Positions 34,964 to 44,572 of a stretch of DNA of 64,000 bases are shown in pieces. The stretch spans positions 4,176,115-4,240,114 of the forward strand of contig NZ_JH597773.1 of NCBI RefSeq assembly GCF_000243335.1, given 5' to 3'. Source of the stretch: Leptonema illini DSM 21528. Lineage in GTDB: Bacteria > Spirochaetota > Leptospiria > Leptospirales > Leptonemataceae. The number at the start of each line of letters is the position of its first letter. The first letter of the stretch is position 1. The notes below the pieces were generated by a model, which ran no database searches, had not been told where the DNA came from, and saw only the letters and a program-made list of their open reading frames with translations. The position numbers were made by a program, and so were the translations under genes.

Positions 34964-37397
34964 ATGACTGAAGAGAATAAGAACCAGAAAACCGGCAAGC
35001 CGAAGCTCAAGCTCAAGATCAAGAAGGGGAATGAAGCCCTTCCCTCAGATATATCCGAGGTGATCGAGGGGCAGCCAGGTCTGAGCCCCGCGAAGCCAGC
35101 CGACCGTCCGGCGGCAAAACAGCCCACACCGGGGCCGGCAAAGCCTGCTGCGCCCAGAGAACAGGCGCGACCGGAGCCCGAAAGGCCACAGGGACAGGAT
35201 CGTCCACAGCAGGGCGGTCAGGGTTCTTATCAGGGTGGCCAGGGCCAGCGTTCCTATCAGGGCGGCCAGGGTCAGCGTAGCTACCAGGGTGGTCAGGGGC
35301 CAGGGCCAGCGTTCTTATCAGGGCGGCCAGGGCGGTCAGGGCCAGCGTTCTTATCAGGGTGGCCAGGGTGGTCAGGGCCAGCGTCCTCAGCAGGGCGGAC
35401 AGGGCTTTCGTCCCAGACCGCCGCTCGGTGGTGCCACTCCGTTTGATGATCTGGTTCGCAAATCCGAAGCGAAACCTGAAGGCGTTCCCGGAGCTGCTAC
35501 GGGCAAAGACCGTGGCAAGATCATTCACAAGAAATCCGATGAGCTGAATCAATCGAAGAAACCCGGTCCGCGTAAAGACGGGGAGCGCGACGTACTGCGT
35601 CGGTTCGAACGATCCGTTAAGAAGCGCCGTAAAGCTCCGTCGGGAACGACGGTTCCCACATCTATTGACATACTTGAAAGCATCCAGGTTGGCGAGCTCG
35701 CTAAGAAGCTGAACCTCAAACCCGGTGATGTAATCGGTCGCCTCATGAAGATGGGCGAAATGGTCACCATCAACAAGGTGATCGACGCCGAAACCGCCGC
35801 TCTTGTGGCGACGGAGTTCGGTTGTGAGGTCCGCGTCGTCAGCCTTTACGACGAAACGATTATCAAAGAAGAAGAGGATCTTGCCGAGGCGATGGTCCGT
35901 CGTCCGCCCGTCGTCACGATTATGGGCCACGTCGACCACGGTAAGACGAGACTGCTTGATACCATTCGTTCTACAAACGTCATCGATACCGAAGCCGGCG
36001 CCATTACGCAGCATATCGGCGCCTATCAGGTGGAAACGCCGCAGGGCAGGATCACCTTCCTCGATACGCCCGGTCACGAAGCCTTTACGGCCATGCGTGC
36101 TCGCGGTGCGTCGGTGACCGATATCGTTATCCTTGTCGTTGCCGCCGACGACGGCGTGAAAGAACAGACCGTCGAGGCGATCACGCATGCAAAAGAGGCG
36201 AACGTTCCGATCATCGTCGCCGTTAACAAGATCGATCTACCCAATGCTAACCCCGATAAGGTGAAGCAGGCGCTCGTGCCTCATGGTCTTCAGCCCGAAG
36301 ACTGGGGAGGCACGACCGTATTCTGCGAAATTTCAGCGAAAAATAATATCGGCATCGAGCATCTGCTTGAGATGGTTCTGCTTCAGGCCGAACTGCTTGA
36401 TCTGAAGGCGAACCCGACGGTGAAGGCCGTGGGACGCGTCGTCGAAGCTCGCGTCGACCCGGGCAAAGGTCCGGTTGCGACGGTGCTTGTGCAGAAAGGA
36501 ACGCTGCGTGAAGGCGATCCCTTCGTCGTCGGCGTGTATTCCGGTCGAGTGCGAGCCATGTTCGACGATTTCAATCATCGTCTTAAAGAAGCGGGCCCGG
36601 CGACTCCGGTCGAGATCACGGGTCTGGACGGAGTTCCGGGATCGGGCGATCCGTTCCATGTTCTTGAAACCGAGAAAGAGGCCCGTGAATTCGCCTCTGT
36701 GCGTCAGCATTACAAGCAGATTACCGAGGCATCGCAGAGGGCGCAGCCTTCGCTCCGCACTCTGGATAACTGGATGGCCTCTCATAAAGAGATCAAGCTT
36801 ATCGTTAAAGGCGACGTACACGGCTCGGTTGAAGCGATTCGCGACGGCCTGCTGAAGCTCTCTGATGACGAAGTGAAGGTTCGCGTGATCTATGCCGCCA
36901 CGGGCGGTATTACGGAATCCGACGTGACGCTTGCCGCCGCTTCAGAGGCGCTGATCCTCGGCTTTCAGGTGCGTGCCTCCGTTTCGGCCACTGATCTGGC
37001 CGAGAAAAACGGCGTAGACATCCGCTACTACAGCATCATCTATGCGCTTCTTGAAGACATTAAGAAGGCGATGACCGGTATGCTTGAGCCGACCTATGAA
37101 GAGGAACGCACAGGCGATATCGAGATCCGTCAGGTATTCAAGATCTCCAAGATTGGCAACGTCGCCGGATGTATGGTCAAGCGCGGCAAGGTGCATCGCT
37201 CGAACAAGATCCGCCTTGTCCGCAACGGCGTCGTTATCCACGAAGGGGAACTGTCTGCGCTGAAGCGCTTTAAAGACGACGTCGCCGAAGTGGCCGAAGG
37301 CTACGAATGCGGTCTGAGCATCAAAGGCTTCAACGACATTCAGGAAGGCGACATCGTCGAGGCCTACAAGATTGTCGAAGTCAGCCGGCAGTCATAA
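34964..37397 (+). CDS. infB: Translation initiation factor IF-2, frameshifted in a repeat tract as given
   Basis: IF-2 brings fMet-tRNA to the 30S subunit and hydrolyses GTP at subunit joining. From ATG 34964 the frame encodes a Lys/Pro-rich head and tandem SYQGGQGQR repeats. It then breaks at GGGG (35296-35299), which should read CAG-GGC-CAG. The rest continues in the +1-compensated frame: IF2_N ([20 protein letters not shown]), G1 GHVDHGKT, G3 DTPGH, G4 NKID, and domains II-IV to 37397. If uninterrupted it would be about 810 residues. As given, the ORF ends at 35446. Being essential in bacteria, it is either mis-sequenced, corrected by slippage, or expressed from an internal start. A GTG at 35235 is open but poorly placed. 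Confidence 0.9.
35210..35410 (+). repeat. Tandem CAGGGCGGCCAGGGC-type coding repeat in infB
   Basis: Units of about 24-33 bases encode SYQGGQGQR or [12 protein letters not shown], repeated at least six times. The tract is prone to slippage and misassembly and contains the infB frame break. Confidence 0.8.
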
Positions 37398-37406
37398 GGG
37401 GATTCC

Positions 37407-37826
37407 GTGAACGAGATTCGCCGCCTGCGGCTTGAAAAGATGATCGTGCGTGAAATCGCCGAACGACTGCATCGACGGAAAACGAAGGACGATCGTATCG
37501 GCTTCGTTTCCGTCGTGCGCTGCGACCTGCTGCCCGACCTTTCTGAAGCGCACGTTTTCTTCTCCCTGTTCGGATCAGACGAAGAGAACGACGCCACCTG
37601 GCGCGCCGTAACGATGGCACGGCGTGAATTGCAGTCCGGCATCGGTCGTGATCTACGCCTGCGCCAGACTCCGCATTTTATCTTTAGCAAAGACGACAGC
37701 ATTCGCGAAGGGGATCGCATCCTCGAACGTATGGATGAAGAAGAGCGTCGGGCGACACGACCTGCTGCGACCCAGACAACTGAAACCGATGGCGATTCGG
37801 CGGGTAGCGATCCGGAAGCGGAATGA
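37407..37826 (+). CDS. rbfA: Ribosome-binding factor A
   Basis: A 139-residue KH-like protein that binds 16S rRNA during late 30S assembly. RRLRLEKMIVREIAERLHRR, FVSVVRCDLLPDLSEAHVFF and TPHFIFSKDDSIREGDRI (read RLRQTPHFIFSKDDSI) are RbfA marks. GTG start at 37407 behind AAGGGG. The last 25 residues are a Thr/Asp/Glu-rich tail. The stop overlaps truB (ATGA). Confidence 0.9.
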   Translation: MNEIRRLRLEKMIVREIAERLHRRKTKDDRIGFVSVVRCDLLPDLSEAHVFFSLFGSDEENDATWRAVTMARRELQSGIGRDLRLRQTPHFIFSKDDSIREGDRILERMDEEERRATRPAATQTTETDGDSAGSDPEAE

Positions 37827-38698
37827 TCGACGGACTTGTTCTCGCCGATAAGCCGACTGAGATGGGGTCGGCCGCCCTTGTCACACGCCTGAAGAAGGCC
37901 AGCGGCATGCGAGCCGGTCATACGGGCACGCTCGATCGATTTGCAAGCGGCCTGATGATTCTACTGATCGGTCGAGCGACGGCCTTTTCTGATTTCTTCC
38001 TCAAGCTCGATAAAACCTACGAGGCGACGTTCCAGCTCGGATGCTCCACCAATACGCTTGATCCGCACGGAGAGATCGTCGAGCAGTGGGATGCTAATCG
38101 TATCGAACGCTCTGTCGCCGATAACGCAGCGCAGATCGAAAAATCCATAGCAGACCGGGTTTTCCAGACCGAGCAGATTCCGCCCGAGTACTCGGCCATC
38201 AAACAGCAGGGCATGCGACTGTCAGATCGCACCCGTCTGGGGCTCAGGTCGGAACTCCGACCGAGGGCTGTGCGTTTTTACGAGGCCCGATGCCTGTCGG
38301 TTTCCGCCTCGGGCGAGGTGAAGGCCTTCTTCTCGGTATCATCGGGCACTTATATTCGCTCTGTGGCCCGTGATATCGGCGAAGAGCTGGGCGTTCCGGT
38401 GCATCTTTCGGCTCTGCGTCGTCTGTCGGTGGGGCCCTATTCGCTCATGCATCCGCTTGTCTGGAGCAATCTGGATGAGGCCCCTGTGCCGATCGGATTG
38501 CTGGCTGCCTTTCCCGACTGGCCCCGCCGCATCGTCGCCGAGGCCGACCGTGCCCGCGTGCGTAACGGAGCAAGGCTGCCGTTTGGTACGGATCGTCCGC
38601 ATGACGGCGATTTCTTTCTGCTCGATGAGCAGGGAGAGCTGCTTGCCTGGGCTGAGCAGGCCGGCTTCACCTACACCTACAAAAAGGTATTTACATGA
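37823..38698 (+). CDS. truB: tRNA pseudouridine-55 synthase TruB
   Basis: A 291-residue enzyme making pseudouridine 55 in the T-loop of tRNAs. LVLADKPTEMGSAALVTRL and AGHTGTLDRFASGLMILLIG carry the catalytic Asp (the usual GTLDPLATG reads GTLDRFASG). YEATFQLGCSTNTLDPHGEI and PPEYSAIKQQGMR are further TruB blocks, and GTYIRSVARDIGEELGVPVH follows. Overlaps rbfA by 4 bases. Length is standard. Confidence 0.92.
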   Translation: MIDGLVLADKPTEMGSAALVTRLKKASGMRAGHTGTLDRFASGLMILLIGRATAFSDFFLKLDKTYEATFQLGCSTNTLDPHGEIVEQWDANRIERSVADNAAQIEKSIADRVFQTEQIPPEYSAIKQQGMRLSDRTRLGLRSELRPRAVRFYEARCLSVSASGEVKAFFSVSSGTYIRSVARDIGEELGVPVHLSALRRLSVGPYSLMHPLVWSNLDEAPVPIGLLAAFPDWPRRIVAEADRARVRNGARLPFGTDRPHDGDFFLLDEQGELLAWAEQAGFTYTYKKVFT

Positions 38699-38724
38699 CG
38701 GGGCATGGCAGGATTCTGTACAAT
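38695..38724 (+). promoter_or_regulatory. Candidate promoter for rpsO-pnp
   Basis: ATGACG (38695-38700), an 18-base spacer, then TACAAT (38719-38724), about 40 bases before rpsO. The -10 is good and the -35 weak. A separate rpsO promoter is usual in bacteria. Confidence 0.4.
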
Positions 38725-38765
38725 TCCTGAAAGTATCGTTGTAATAAGTAAATTGAGGATCGGAA

Positions 38766-39032
38766 ATGTTGACCAGAGACGATAAATCCGCTGTACTGAA
38801 GCAGCATCAAAAACACGCCAAAGATACGGGCTCCACAGAAGTGCAGATCGCCCTCATCACCGCACGCATTCGTGACCTGACCGAGCACTTCAAAGCGCAT
38901 AAAACCGACCATCATTCCCGTCGCGGCCTGCTGAAACTCGTCGGCCGTCGCCGCCGACTGATTGACTACCTCAAATCCCGCAATCCGGAGCAGTATAAAA
39001 AACTGATCGAAGAGCTCGGACTGAGGAAGTGA
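38766..39032 (+). CDS. rpsO: 30S ribosomal protein S15
   Basis: An 88-residue ribosomal protein binding the central domain of 16S r[23 protein letters not shown] and the block [20 protein letters not shown], then [20 protein letters not shown], are nearly invariant S15 sequence. It precedes pnp as in most bacteria, and its stop overlaps a GTG that could be an alternative pnp start. Confidence 0.97.
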   Translation: MLTRDDKSAVLKQHQKHAKDTGSTEVQIALITARIRDLTEHFKAHKTDHHSRRGLLKLVGRRRRLIDYLKSRNPEQYKKLIEELGLRK

Positions 39033-39034
39033 AG

Positions 39035-41239
39035 ATGCAGGAATCTATCTCCTGGAACGGAGAAGAGCTGTCCATCGAAACAGGCAACTGGGCAAAGCAG
39101 GCGCACGGGTCCGTCGTTTACCGTCACGGTAAACTCGTGCTGCTCGCCACCGTCTGTGCTGAGAAAGAGGCCCGCGAAGGACAGGAATTCTTCCCGCTCA
39201 CGGTTGATTACCGTGAGAAAACCTACGCCGTCGGTAAATTCCCGGGCGGCTACATCAAGCGCGAGAATCGTCCGGCTGAGCATGAAACGCTCATCTCCAG
39301 ACTGATCGACCGTCCTATTCGTCCGCTTTTCCCTGAAGGCTACTTCTGCGAGGTGCAGCTGCTTGTCACCGTTCTCTCCGCCGATCCGGAGAAGACGATG
39401 GAAGGCCATGCGATTACGGCCGCCTCGGCCGCCCTTGCCGCCTCTGATATTCCGTTTCTCGGTCCTGTCGCCGGCGTTGTCGTCGGCCGCAAGGACGGTG
39501 CCTTTGTCGCCGATCCCGATACCTCTGTCATCGAAGAAGGCGAGCTCGAGCTCGTCGTTGCCGGTACAAAAGACGCCGTAATGATGATTGAAGGCGCGGC
39601 GAAAGAGGTGTCTCCGGAATACTTTATCGAGGCCATCGATTTTGCTCATCAGAAGATCAAAGAAAAGATCGTAGCTCAGGAACGCCTTGCTGCGAAGCTC
39701 AATCTGAAGAAGCGCGAGGTTCACCTGCGCAAGCCCGATGAAGAGCTTCGAGCTGCCGTGCGTGAGTTTGCCCTTGAGAAGCTGCGTCAGGCGAACCGTA
39801 CTCCGAACAAACAGGAGCGCGGAGATGCCATCGATCAGGTGAACAAGGCAGCCCTTGACTTTGTTCGTGAGAAGCTGGCGAACGATACGAGTCGTGATCT
39901 TGACGCTTCTCTGCGAGAGATTAAAGGCTATCTGCACGAGCTGGAATACATTGTCGTACGTGATCTGATCTTCGGCGAAGGCGTACGTGCCGACGGCCGC
40001 AAGACCGACGAGATCCGCGATATCTCGACCGAGCTCGACGTGCTTCCGGCCGCTCATGGCTCGGCCGTTTTTACCCGCGGTCAAACGCAATCGCTTGGCG
40101 TCGTCACGCTTGGAACGGGCGACGACTATCAGCGCATTGAATTCCTATCAGGGGAACATCAAAAGAACTTTATGCTTCACTATAACTTCCCGCCGTTCTC
40201 GACGGGCGAGGTGAAGCGTATGATGGGCCCGGGCCGTCGTGAGATCGGTCATGGTAACCTTGCCGAGCGTGCTCTGCGCGCCGTCGTGCCCTCGAAGGTC
40301 GACTTTCCTTATGTGATCCGCATCGTATCTGAGATCCTTGAGTCGAACGGATCGTCGTCGATGGCCTCGGTCTGCTCTGGATCGATGGCGATGATGGCGG
40401 CCGGCGTGCCCGTAAAAGGTCAGGTGGCCGGTATCGCCATGGGCCTTATCATGGGCGACAACGGCAAATACGTCATCCTCTCTGATATCGCCGGTCTCGA
40501 AGACCACTTCGGCGATATGGACTTCAAAGTCGCCGGAACGGAAAGAGGCATCACCGCCTTCCAGCTCGACATCAAGGTGGCCGGCTTATCCGTCGCCATT
40601 CTGCGCGACGCCCTTGCTCAGGCCGACCGCGGACGTATGCACATCCTCGGCAAGATGAATGAGGCGATCAGTGCGGCTCGTCCGGCTGTGCCCGAGAATG
40701 CTCCGCTTGTGATGACGATGCAGATCAGCCCCGATCGTATCGGCGAACTGATCGGCCCCGGCGGCAAGATCATCCGCTCCATCATCGAACGCTCGAAGGC
40801 CGAGCTGAACGTCGAAGACGACGGCACGGTTACGATTGCGGCGATAAACAAGGATCGCGCCGAGCATGCAAAGCGTCTGATCGAGGAGCTCTTTCGCGAG
40901 GTGGAGGTCGGTCAGACCTACACGGGCGTCGTGAAGCGTATCACCGATTTCGGCGCCTTCGTCGAACTCTTCCCCGGCAAAGACGGTCTTCTTCATATCT
41001 CGAAGATGTCGAAGAACCGCATCCAGTCGGTGAAAGAGGTCATGGATATCGGTACCGAGGTAACGGTGGCCGTGCTGGGCGTGGATTCGCTCGGTCGTGT
41101 GAACCTGATCCTCAAGGATCTGGCCGATTCGATGCCTCCGGGATCGTTTGACGGCGGCCGTGAAGAGCGCGGCGGCGATCGTGAACATCGCGGCGGTCGC
41201 GGTGGTGGCCGTGGCGGCGATCGTGGCAGACGCCATTGA
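39035..41239 (+). CDS. pnp: Polyribonucleotide nucleotidyltransferase (PNPase)
   Basis: About 734 residues; a phosphorolytic 3'-5' exonuclease in the RNA degradosome. The first RNase PH domain holds GNWAKQAHGSVVYRHGKLVL and FFPLTVDYREKTYAVGKFPGG. An all-alpha linker follows. The second PH domain holds GSAVFTRGQTQSLGVVTLGT, FMLHYNFPPFSTGEVKRMMG and the catalytic Asp region DIAGLEDHFGDMDFKVAG. KH (IGELIGPGGKIIRSIIE) and S1 (YTGVVKRITDFGAFVELFPG) domains complete it. An RGG-rich tail ends the protein. I chose ATG 39035 because AGGA lies 8 bases upstream; GTG 39029 is possible. Confidence 0.96.
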   Translation: MQESISWNGEELSIETGNWAKQAHGSVVYRHGKLVLLATVCAEKEAREGQEFFPLTVDYREKTYAVGKFPGGYIKRENRPAEHETLISRLIDRPIRPLFPEGYFCEVQLLVTVLSADPEKTMEGHAITAASAALAASDIPFLGPVAGVVVGRKDGAFVADPDTSVIEEGELELVVAGTKDAVMMIEGAAKEVSPEYFIEAIDFAHQKIKEKIVAQERLAAKLNLKKREVHLRKPDEELRAAVREFALEKLRQANRTPNKQERGDAIDQVNKAALDFVREKLANDTSRDLDASLREIKGYLHELEYIVVRDLIFGEGVRADGRKTDEIRDISTELDVLPAAHGSAVFTRGQTQSLGVVTLGTGDDYQRIEFLSGEHQKNFMLHYNFPPFSTGEVKRMMGPGRREIGHGNLAERALRAVVPSKVDFPYVIRIVSEILESNGSSSMASVCSGSMAMMAAGVPVKGQVAGIAMGLIMGDNGKYVILSDIAGLEDHFGDMDFKVAGTERGITAFQLDIKVAGLSVAILRDALAQADRGRMHILGKMNEAISAARPAVPENAPLVMTMQISPDRIGELIGPGGKIIRSIIERSKAELNVEDDGTVTIAAINKDRAEHAKRLIEELFREVEVGQTYTGVVKRITDFGAFVELFPGKDGLLHISKMSKNRIQSVKEVMDIGTEVTVAVLGVDSLGRVNLILKDLADSMPPGSFDGGREERGGDREHRGGRGGGRGGDRGRRH

Positions 41240-41262
41240 TCGAACGATGTATAAATCAAAGA

Positions 41263-41286
41263 AGGGGACTGCGGTCCCTTTTTTTG
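41263..41286 (+). terminator. Intrinsic terminator after pnp
   Basis: GGGAC-tgcg-GTCCC, flanked by AA and TT, is followed by a run of seven T. It is a compact, strong rho-independent terminator about 25 bases after the pnp stop. Confidence 0.85.
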
Positions 41287-41333
41287 TGCCCCGGGTAAGC
41301 GGCGATGGCGATGGGGTGAGTAAAGCACAGTTT

Positions 41334-41783
41334 ATGAACATCCGTATTCGAAGAGTCCGACAGGAAGATATCGGTTTCATCTATGAGATGGTCTGCGACC
41401 TCGAGCACCAGAGGCTGAACAGGCGCGAGTTCAACGCCGTATTTCGAGCGAATCTGAATAACCCTGACGTCCACTATCTCATAGCGTTTAATAACGACGC
41501 GCCCGTCGGATTCGGCAGCCTTCATATTCAGCGTTTACTGCATCATACGGGGGCTGTGGGCGAAGTGCAGGAGTTATACACATCGCCCGATGTGAGAGGC
41601 CTGGGCATTGGAAAGCAGCTGCTGGCAGCCCTGCGTCGAATCGCCGTGAAGAAGAAATGTAAGAATCTCGAGGTGACCTCGAATAGAAGGCGTGAGGCGG
41701 CGCATCGCTTTTACGTGCGGGAAGGAATGCAGCAATCACATTTCAAGTTTGTCGAAGAACTCTCAGGTGATGCCGATGAATGA
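41334..41783 (+). CDS. GNAT-family N-acetyltransferase
   Basis: A 149-residue acetyl-CoA-dependent acetyltransferase. IRIRRVRQEDIGFIYEMVCD opens the fold. VGEVQELYTSPDVRGLGIGK is beta4 plus the acetyl-CoA pyrophosphate loop (R-x-x-G-x-G), and NLEVTSNRRREAAHRFYVRE is the C-terminal motif. I chose MNIRIRR at 41334; the open frame upstream runs back into pnp and includes the terminator. It overlaps the next gene by up to 14 bases. The substrate is unknown. Confidence 0.88.
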   Translation: MNIRIRRVRQEDIGFIYEMVCDLEHQRLNRREFNAVFRANLNNPDVHYLIAFNNDAPVGFGSLHIQRLLHHTGAVGEVQELYTSPDVRGLGIGKQLLAALRRIAVKKKCKNLEVTSNRRREAAHRFYVREGMQQSHFKFVEELSGDADE

Positions 41784-42369
41784 CGAGTACAATCCGTACC
41801 GACCGTCGCTGGCGCCCGTTGAAACGACGAGCTACGGCTGGTGGCGCTTCGTTTTCAGGATGGCATGCGTGACTCAGGCTCTGGAGCATCTGTTTGTCTA
41901 TCTGACTTTTAGCGACCGTCTTGTAATGTCCTCCACGGTGAACGGCGGGTTTGAGCCGGTACGACTCATCGTCCAGGTTGCAATGGCCGGCGTGCTTTTG
42001 CGCGCTACGGGTCTGCGTGTCTTTCTTTTTCTGATTCTGTCGCACATTGTTTACAGAAGCATGTCGATGCTTACGTACAGTGCTCTGTTATCGTATGCTC
42101 TGCCGCTACATCTCGCGTTCTATACTCAGATCTGTCTCTTGAGCTATGCCATCTGGAGAATTCCAGCCGAGTACAGCGGGCAGACGATTCGGCAGCTTTT
42201 CTCTGTTTCTCTTGTTATTTGGCTTGGCCTGTCTCTGCTTTCCCCTTCATACAATAGTATAATGCGTCAGGTCGCCAATCTTGTTCTTATTGCATGCAAT
42301 CTTCTCACCTTTGCCTCCTTCTGGAACTTCGATTTCGAGAAAAAGGGAGAGATTCGGTTTAACACCTGA
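41770..42369 (+). CDS. Integral membrane protein of unknown function
   Basis: About 200 residues with five to six hydrophobic segments, for example PVRLIVQVAMAGVLLRATGL, VFLFLILSHIVYRSMSMLTY and LVIWLGLSLLS. AGGTG precedes ATG 41776 at workable spacing; ATG 41770 is a close alternative. It overlaps the acetyltransferase gene, so the two are co-expressed. No family is recognised. Confidence 0.7.
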   Translation: MPMNDEYNPYRPSLAPVETTSYGWWRFVFRMACVTQALEHLFVYLTFSDRLVMSSTVNGGFEPVRLIVQVAMAGVLLRATGLRVFLFLILSHIVYRSMSMLTYSALLSYALPLHLAFYTQICLLSYAIWRIPAEYSGQTIRQLFSVSLVIWLGLSLLSPSYNSIMRQVANLVLIACNLLTFASFWNFDFEKKGEIRFNT

Positions 42370-42385
42370 AACATCGGTTTCGGGC
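42366..42385 (+). terminator. Weak hairpin after the membrane protein gene
   Basis: CCTGAAAC-atcg-GTTTCGGG forms an 8-pair stem with one wobble directly at the stop codon. No T-run follows, so termination would be inefficient or factor-dependent. Confidence 0.35.
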
Positions 42386-42424
42386 ATATCTCTCCCGCTG
42401 TTTGAAATGGCGAAAAAACCGCGC

Positions 42425-42470
42425 TTGACACCCCTTTATTGTACTGAATAGTCAGTACAATAAAGGGGTG
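42425..42470 (+). promoter_or_regulatory. Promoter with a 42-bp near-perfect operator for the GMC oxidoreductase operon
   Basis: Perfect 19-base arms CACCCCTTTATTGTACTGA and its complement (42429-42447 and 42452-42470) surround ATAG. The core TACTGA-atag-TCAGTA is a typical TetR-family site. TTGACA (42425-42430) overlaps the left arm, so binding would block RNA polymerase. The downstream operon ends with a TetR gene (44573), the likely ligand-sensing autoregulator. Confidence 0.85.
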
Positions 42471-42482
42471 GTATAAGAGCTA

Positions 42483-43025
42483 ATGAAGAAGATCACGCGA
42501 AAACAATTCCTCGGCTCGCTCATTCTGGGCGGCACGAGTCTTGTCATCTGGAAGTCTCTGCCGCTTGGCGACATAAAGGGATACTATCTGACTCTATCGA
42601 GGTGGAACCTCGATACATTAAAAAAGATGGCCGATGCCGTGCTGCCCCGGGGGGACGGCTTTCCATCGGCCGAGCAGGCGCAGCTTTTCAGGCGTCTCGA
42701 CGAAGAACTGTATTTCTGCACGGGGTCGATTTCATCAGAGATGCGAGACGCCCTTTTACTGGCCGAATGGTATCCGTTTTTTTGCGGATACTTTTCCAGG
42801 TTCTCGAGGCTGAGTACCGAGGATGCGGCCCGTGTCATCGACACAGGAATGAAAAGCGAGAACGATCTGGTACGAGTCGTTTTCAGCAATCTGCGCATGG
42901 TCATCTTTATGATCTACTACGGCCATGAAAGTACGTACGCAAAGATCGGCTACGACGGTCCTTTCGGCGGATTCGGCGAGATACTCTCAGAGCAGCGGAA
43001 ATATTATGCGGAGCAAACACGATGA
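42483..43025 (+). CDS. Probable small subunit partner of the GMC oxidoreductase (gluconate dehydrogenase subunit 3-like)
   Basis: A 180-residue protein. Residues 8-25 are hydrophobic (FLGSLILGGTSLVIWKSL) after a KKITRKQ head. This resembles a Tat-like signal, but the twin Arg is absent (TRK). WNLDTLKKMADAVLPRGDGF resembles the start of gluconate 2-dehydrogenase subunit 3 proteins, which accompany and export the FAD subunit. It overlaps the GMC gene by 4 bases, supporting a two-subunit dehydrogenase. The assignment of family is tentative. Confidence 0.65.
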   Translation: MKKITRKQFLGSLILGGTSLVIWKSLPLGDIKGYYLTLSRWNLDTLKKMADAVLPRGDGFPSAEQAQLFRRLDEELYFCTGSISSEMRDALLLAEWYPFFCGYFSRFSRLSTEDAARVIDTGMKSENDLVRVVFSNLRMVIFMIYYGHESTYAKIGYDGPFGGFGEILSEQRKYYAEQTR

Positions 43026-44572
43026 GCGGCAAGATCTACGAATGGAAAGACATCACCGAGAGTCGCAAGATCAAAACGCGGGTTTGCATTATCGGAACCG
43101 GATGTGGCGGAGCGACGCTGGCCTCTGAGCTGACGAAGCTTGGCGTCGACGTCGTCATGCTGGAGCAGGGCGGGTATTATCCCACGTATACGTTTGATAA
43201 CCATGAGCTGAACATGGCAGGCAAGGTAAGCGCCGAGCGCAATCTGCAGACGACGGCCGACGGAGCGATCAATCTTGTTTACGGAAACAACGTCGGCGGC
43301 GCATCCGTGCATTACTGGGCCGACAGCTATCGCACGCCCGCCGATCGCCTTGAGATGTGGCAGAGCGAATATGGCATCGAGCATCATACGGAAAAAGATC
43401 TGATCCCCGCATGGGACGAGCTTGATAAACGGTTAAACGTGCATCCGGCCACGGACGAGTATCTCAATCCCATGAACAGGCTTGTGGAGAAGGGAGCGAA
43501 GAAGCTCGGATGGAGCGGCCACCGCGTGCCGCAGGCGCGCAAGCACTGTCAGAAGTCGGGGCACTGTATGCAGGGATGCGCCTTTGCGGCAAAGCAGTCG
43601 CAGCTCGTTACGCATATCGACGATGTGGTGAAGCGAGGGGGTACGATCTACTCCGATGCCCGCGCCGAGCGTCTGAAGATGGATGGTGGAAAGGTGCGAT
43701 CGCTTCTGGCCCGCGTCATCGATCGTCCGAGCGGGAAGGACGGACCACATACGATCGAGATCGAGGCCGATGCCTTTGTCGTCGCGGCCGGCGGTTTTGG
43801 CAGCTCCACCTTTCTCTTGAAGAATGATCTCAAGAAAAAGCTGCCTGTGCTGGGTGAGTTTCTCGGGATGAATCCGTCGCCGTTTGTGCATGCGCTGTAT
43901 GCGCATGACGTCATTCAATGGAGGAACATCCCGGCCGGTTTCGGCGTCGATCATTTTCGCAAGCCCGTCTACGATGTGAAAGGCAATTACGTCGAAGGCG
44001 GTTATCTTCTCATGCCGAATCAGCTGCATCCTGGAACGCTTGCCGCTATGATTCCGGGTATGGGCAAAGAGCATCAGCAGTGGATGAGCGCTCTGCCTCG
44101 TATCGGTGGTACGATCGGCTGGATCGACGATGTGCCGACGGAGCTGGGCCGCATCGAGATGGACGGCGATGTGCGAAAGGTTCATTACAGTTTCGGTCGA
44201 GTAGGGGCGATGATGATTCGCGATCTTTTGAAAAAGCAGGTTTTGATCAACTTTGCAGCAGGGGCTGAGAAGGTGCTGATTCCTGACAACAGGGCGACGC
44301 TGTTAACCTCACCCGATCAGATAGGCGTCATAGACGGTATCAGTCTTCGTCCGGGCACTCTATTGATGGCGGCGCCGCATCCGAGCGGAGGCTGTCGTAT
44401 GGGCGCCGATGCAAAGACATCGGTCGTGAATAGCGAGCACCGGGTGCATGGCTTTGATAACCTTTATGTCGCCGACTCAAGCGTCTTCCCGACAGGCGTT
44501 TCGGTTGATCCGAGTTATACGATTATGGCCTTCAGCTATGTAGCGGCAAGGTCGATTTCCGGAGCCCTTTAA
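43022..44572 (+). CDS. GMC-family FAD oxidoreductase
   Basis: A 516-residue flavoenzyme. VCIIGTGCGGATLASELTKL is the FAD dinucleotide loop, YGNNVGGASVHYWADSYRTP the GMC signature region, and HCMQGCAFAAKQSQ a Cys-bearing block. VVAAGGFGSSTFLL and HPSGGCRMGADAKTSVV, then NLYVADSSVFPTGVSVDPSY, form the C-terminal catalytic part with His. GMC enzymes oxidise alcohols, sugars or sterols; the substrate here is unknown. It pairs with the upstream small subunit, and a TetR regulator follows immediately. Confidence 0.9.
   Translation: MSGKIYEWKDITESRKIKTRVCIIGTGCGGATLASELTKLGVDVVMLEQGGYYPTYTFDNHELNMAGKVSAERNLQTTADGAINLVYGNNVGGASVHYWADSYRTPADRLEMWQSEYGIEHHTEKDLIPAWDELDKRLNVHPATDEYLNPMNRLVEKGAKKLGWSGHRVPQARKHCQKSGHCMQGCAFAAKQSQLVTHIDDVVKRGGTIYSDARAERLKMDGGKVRSLLARVIDRPSGKDGPHTIEIEADAFVVAAGGFGSSTFLLKNDLKKKLPVLGEFLGMNPSPFVHALYAHDVIQWRNIPAGFGVDHFRKPVYDVKGNYVEGGYLLMPNQLHPGTLAAMIPGMGKEHQQWMSALPRIGGTIGWIDDVPTELGRIEMDGDVRKVHYSFGRVGAMMIRDLLKKQVLINFAAGAEKVLIPDNRATLLTSPDQIGVIDGISLRPGTLLMAAPHPSGGCRMGADAKTSVVNSEHRVHGFDNLYVADSSVFPTGVSVDPSYTIMAFSYVAARSISGAL

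Noticed and set aside
35290-35305. Programmed ribosomal frameshift in infB
   Set aside because: The GGGG context lacks a canonical slippery heptamer and known IF-2 genes are continuous; error or slippage in the repeat is simpler.
35019-36188. Long leftward open frame of 389 codons opposite infB
   Set aside because: It is antisense to clear IF-2 domains and the Gln/Gly repeat tract; its protein shows no family features and mirrors codon bias of infB.
38966-40090. Leftward open frame of 374 codons opposite pnp
   Set aside because: Antisense to conserved PNPase domains; amino-acid pattern is a GC-frame artefact.
42483-42560. Tat signal peptide on the small GMC partner
   Set aside because: The motif position reads TRK rather than RR, so a genuine twin-arginine signal is not supported.
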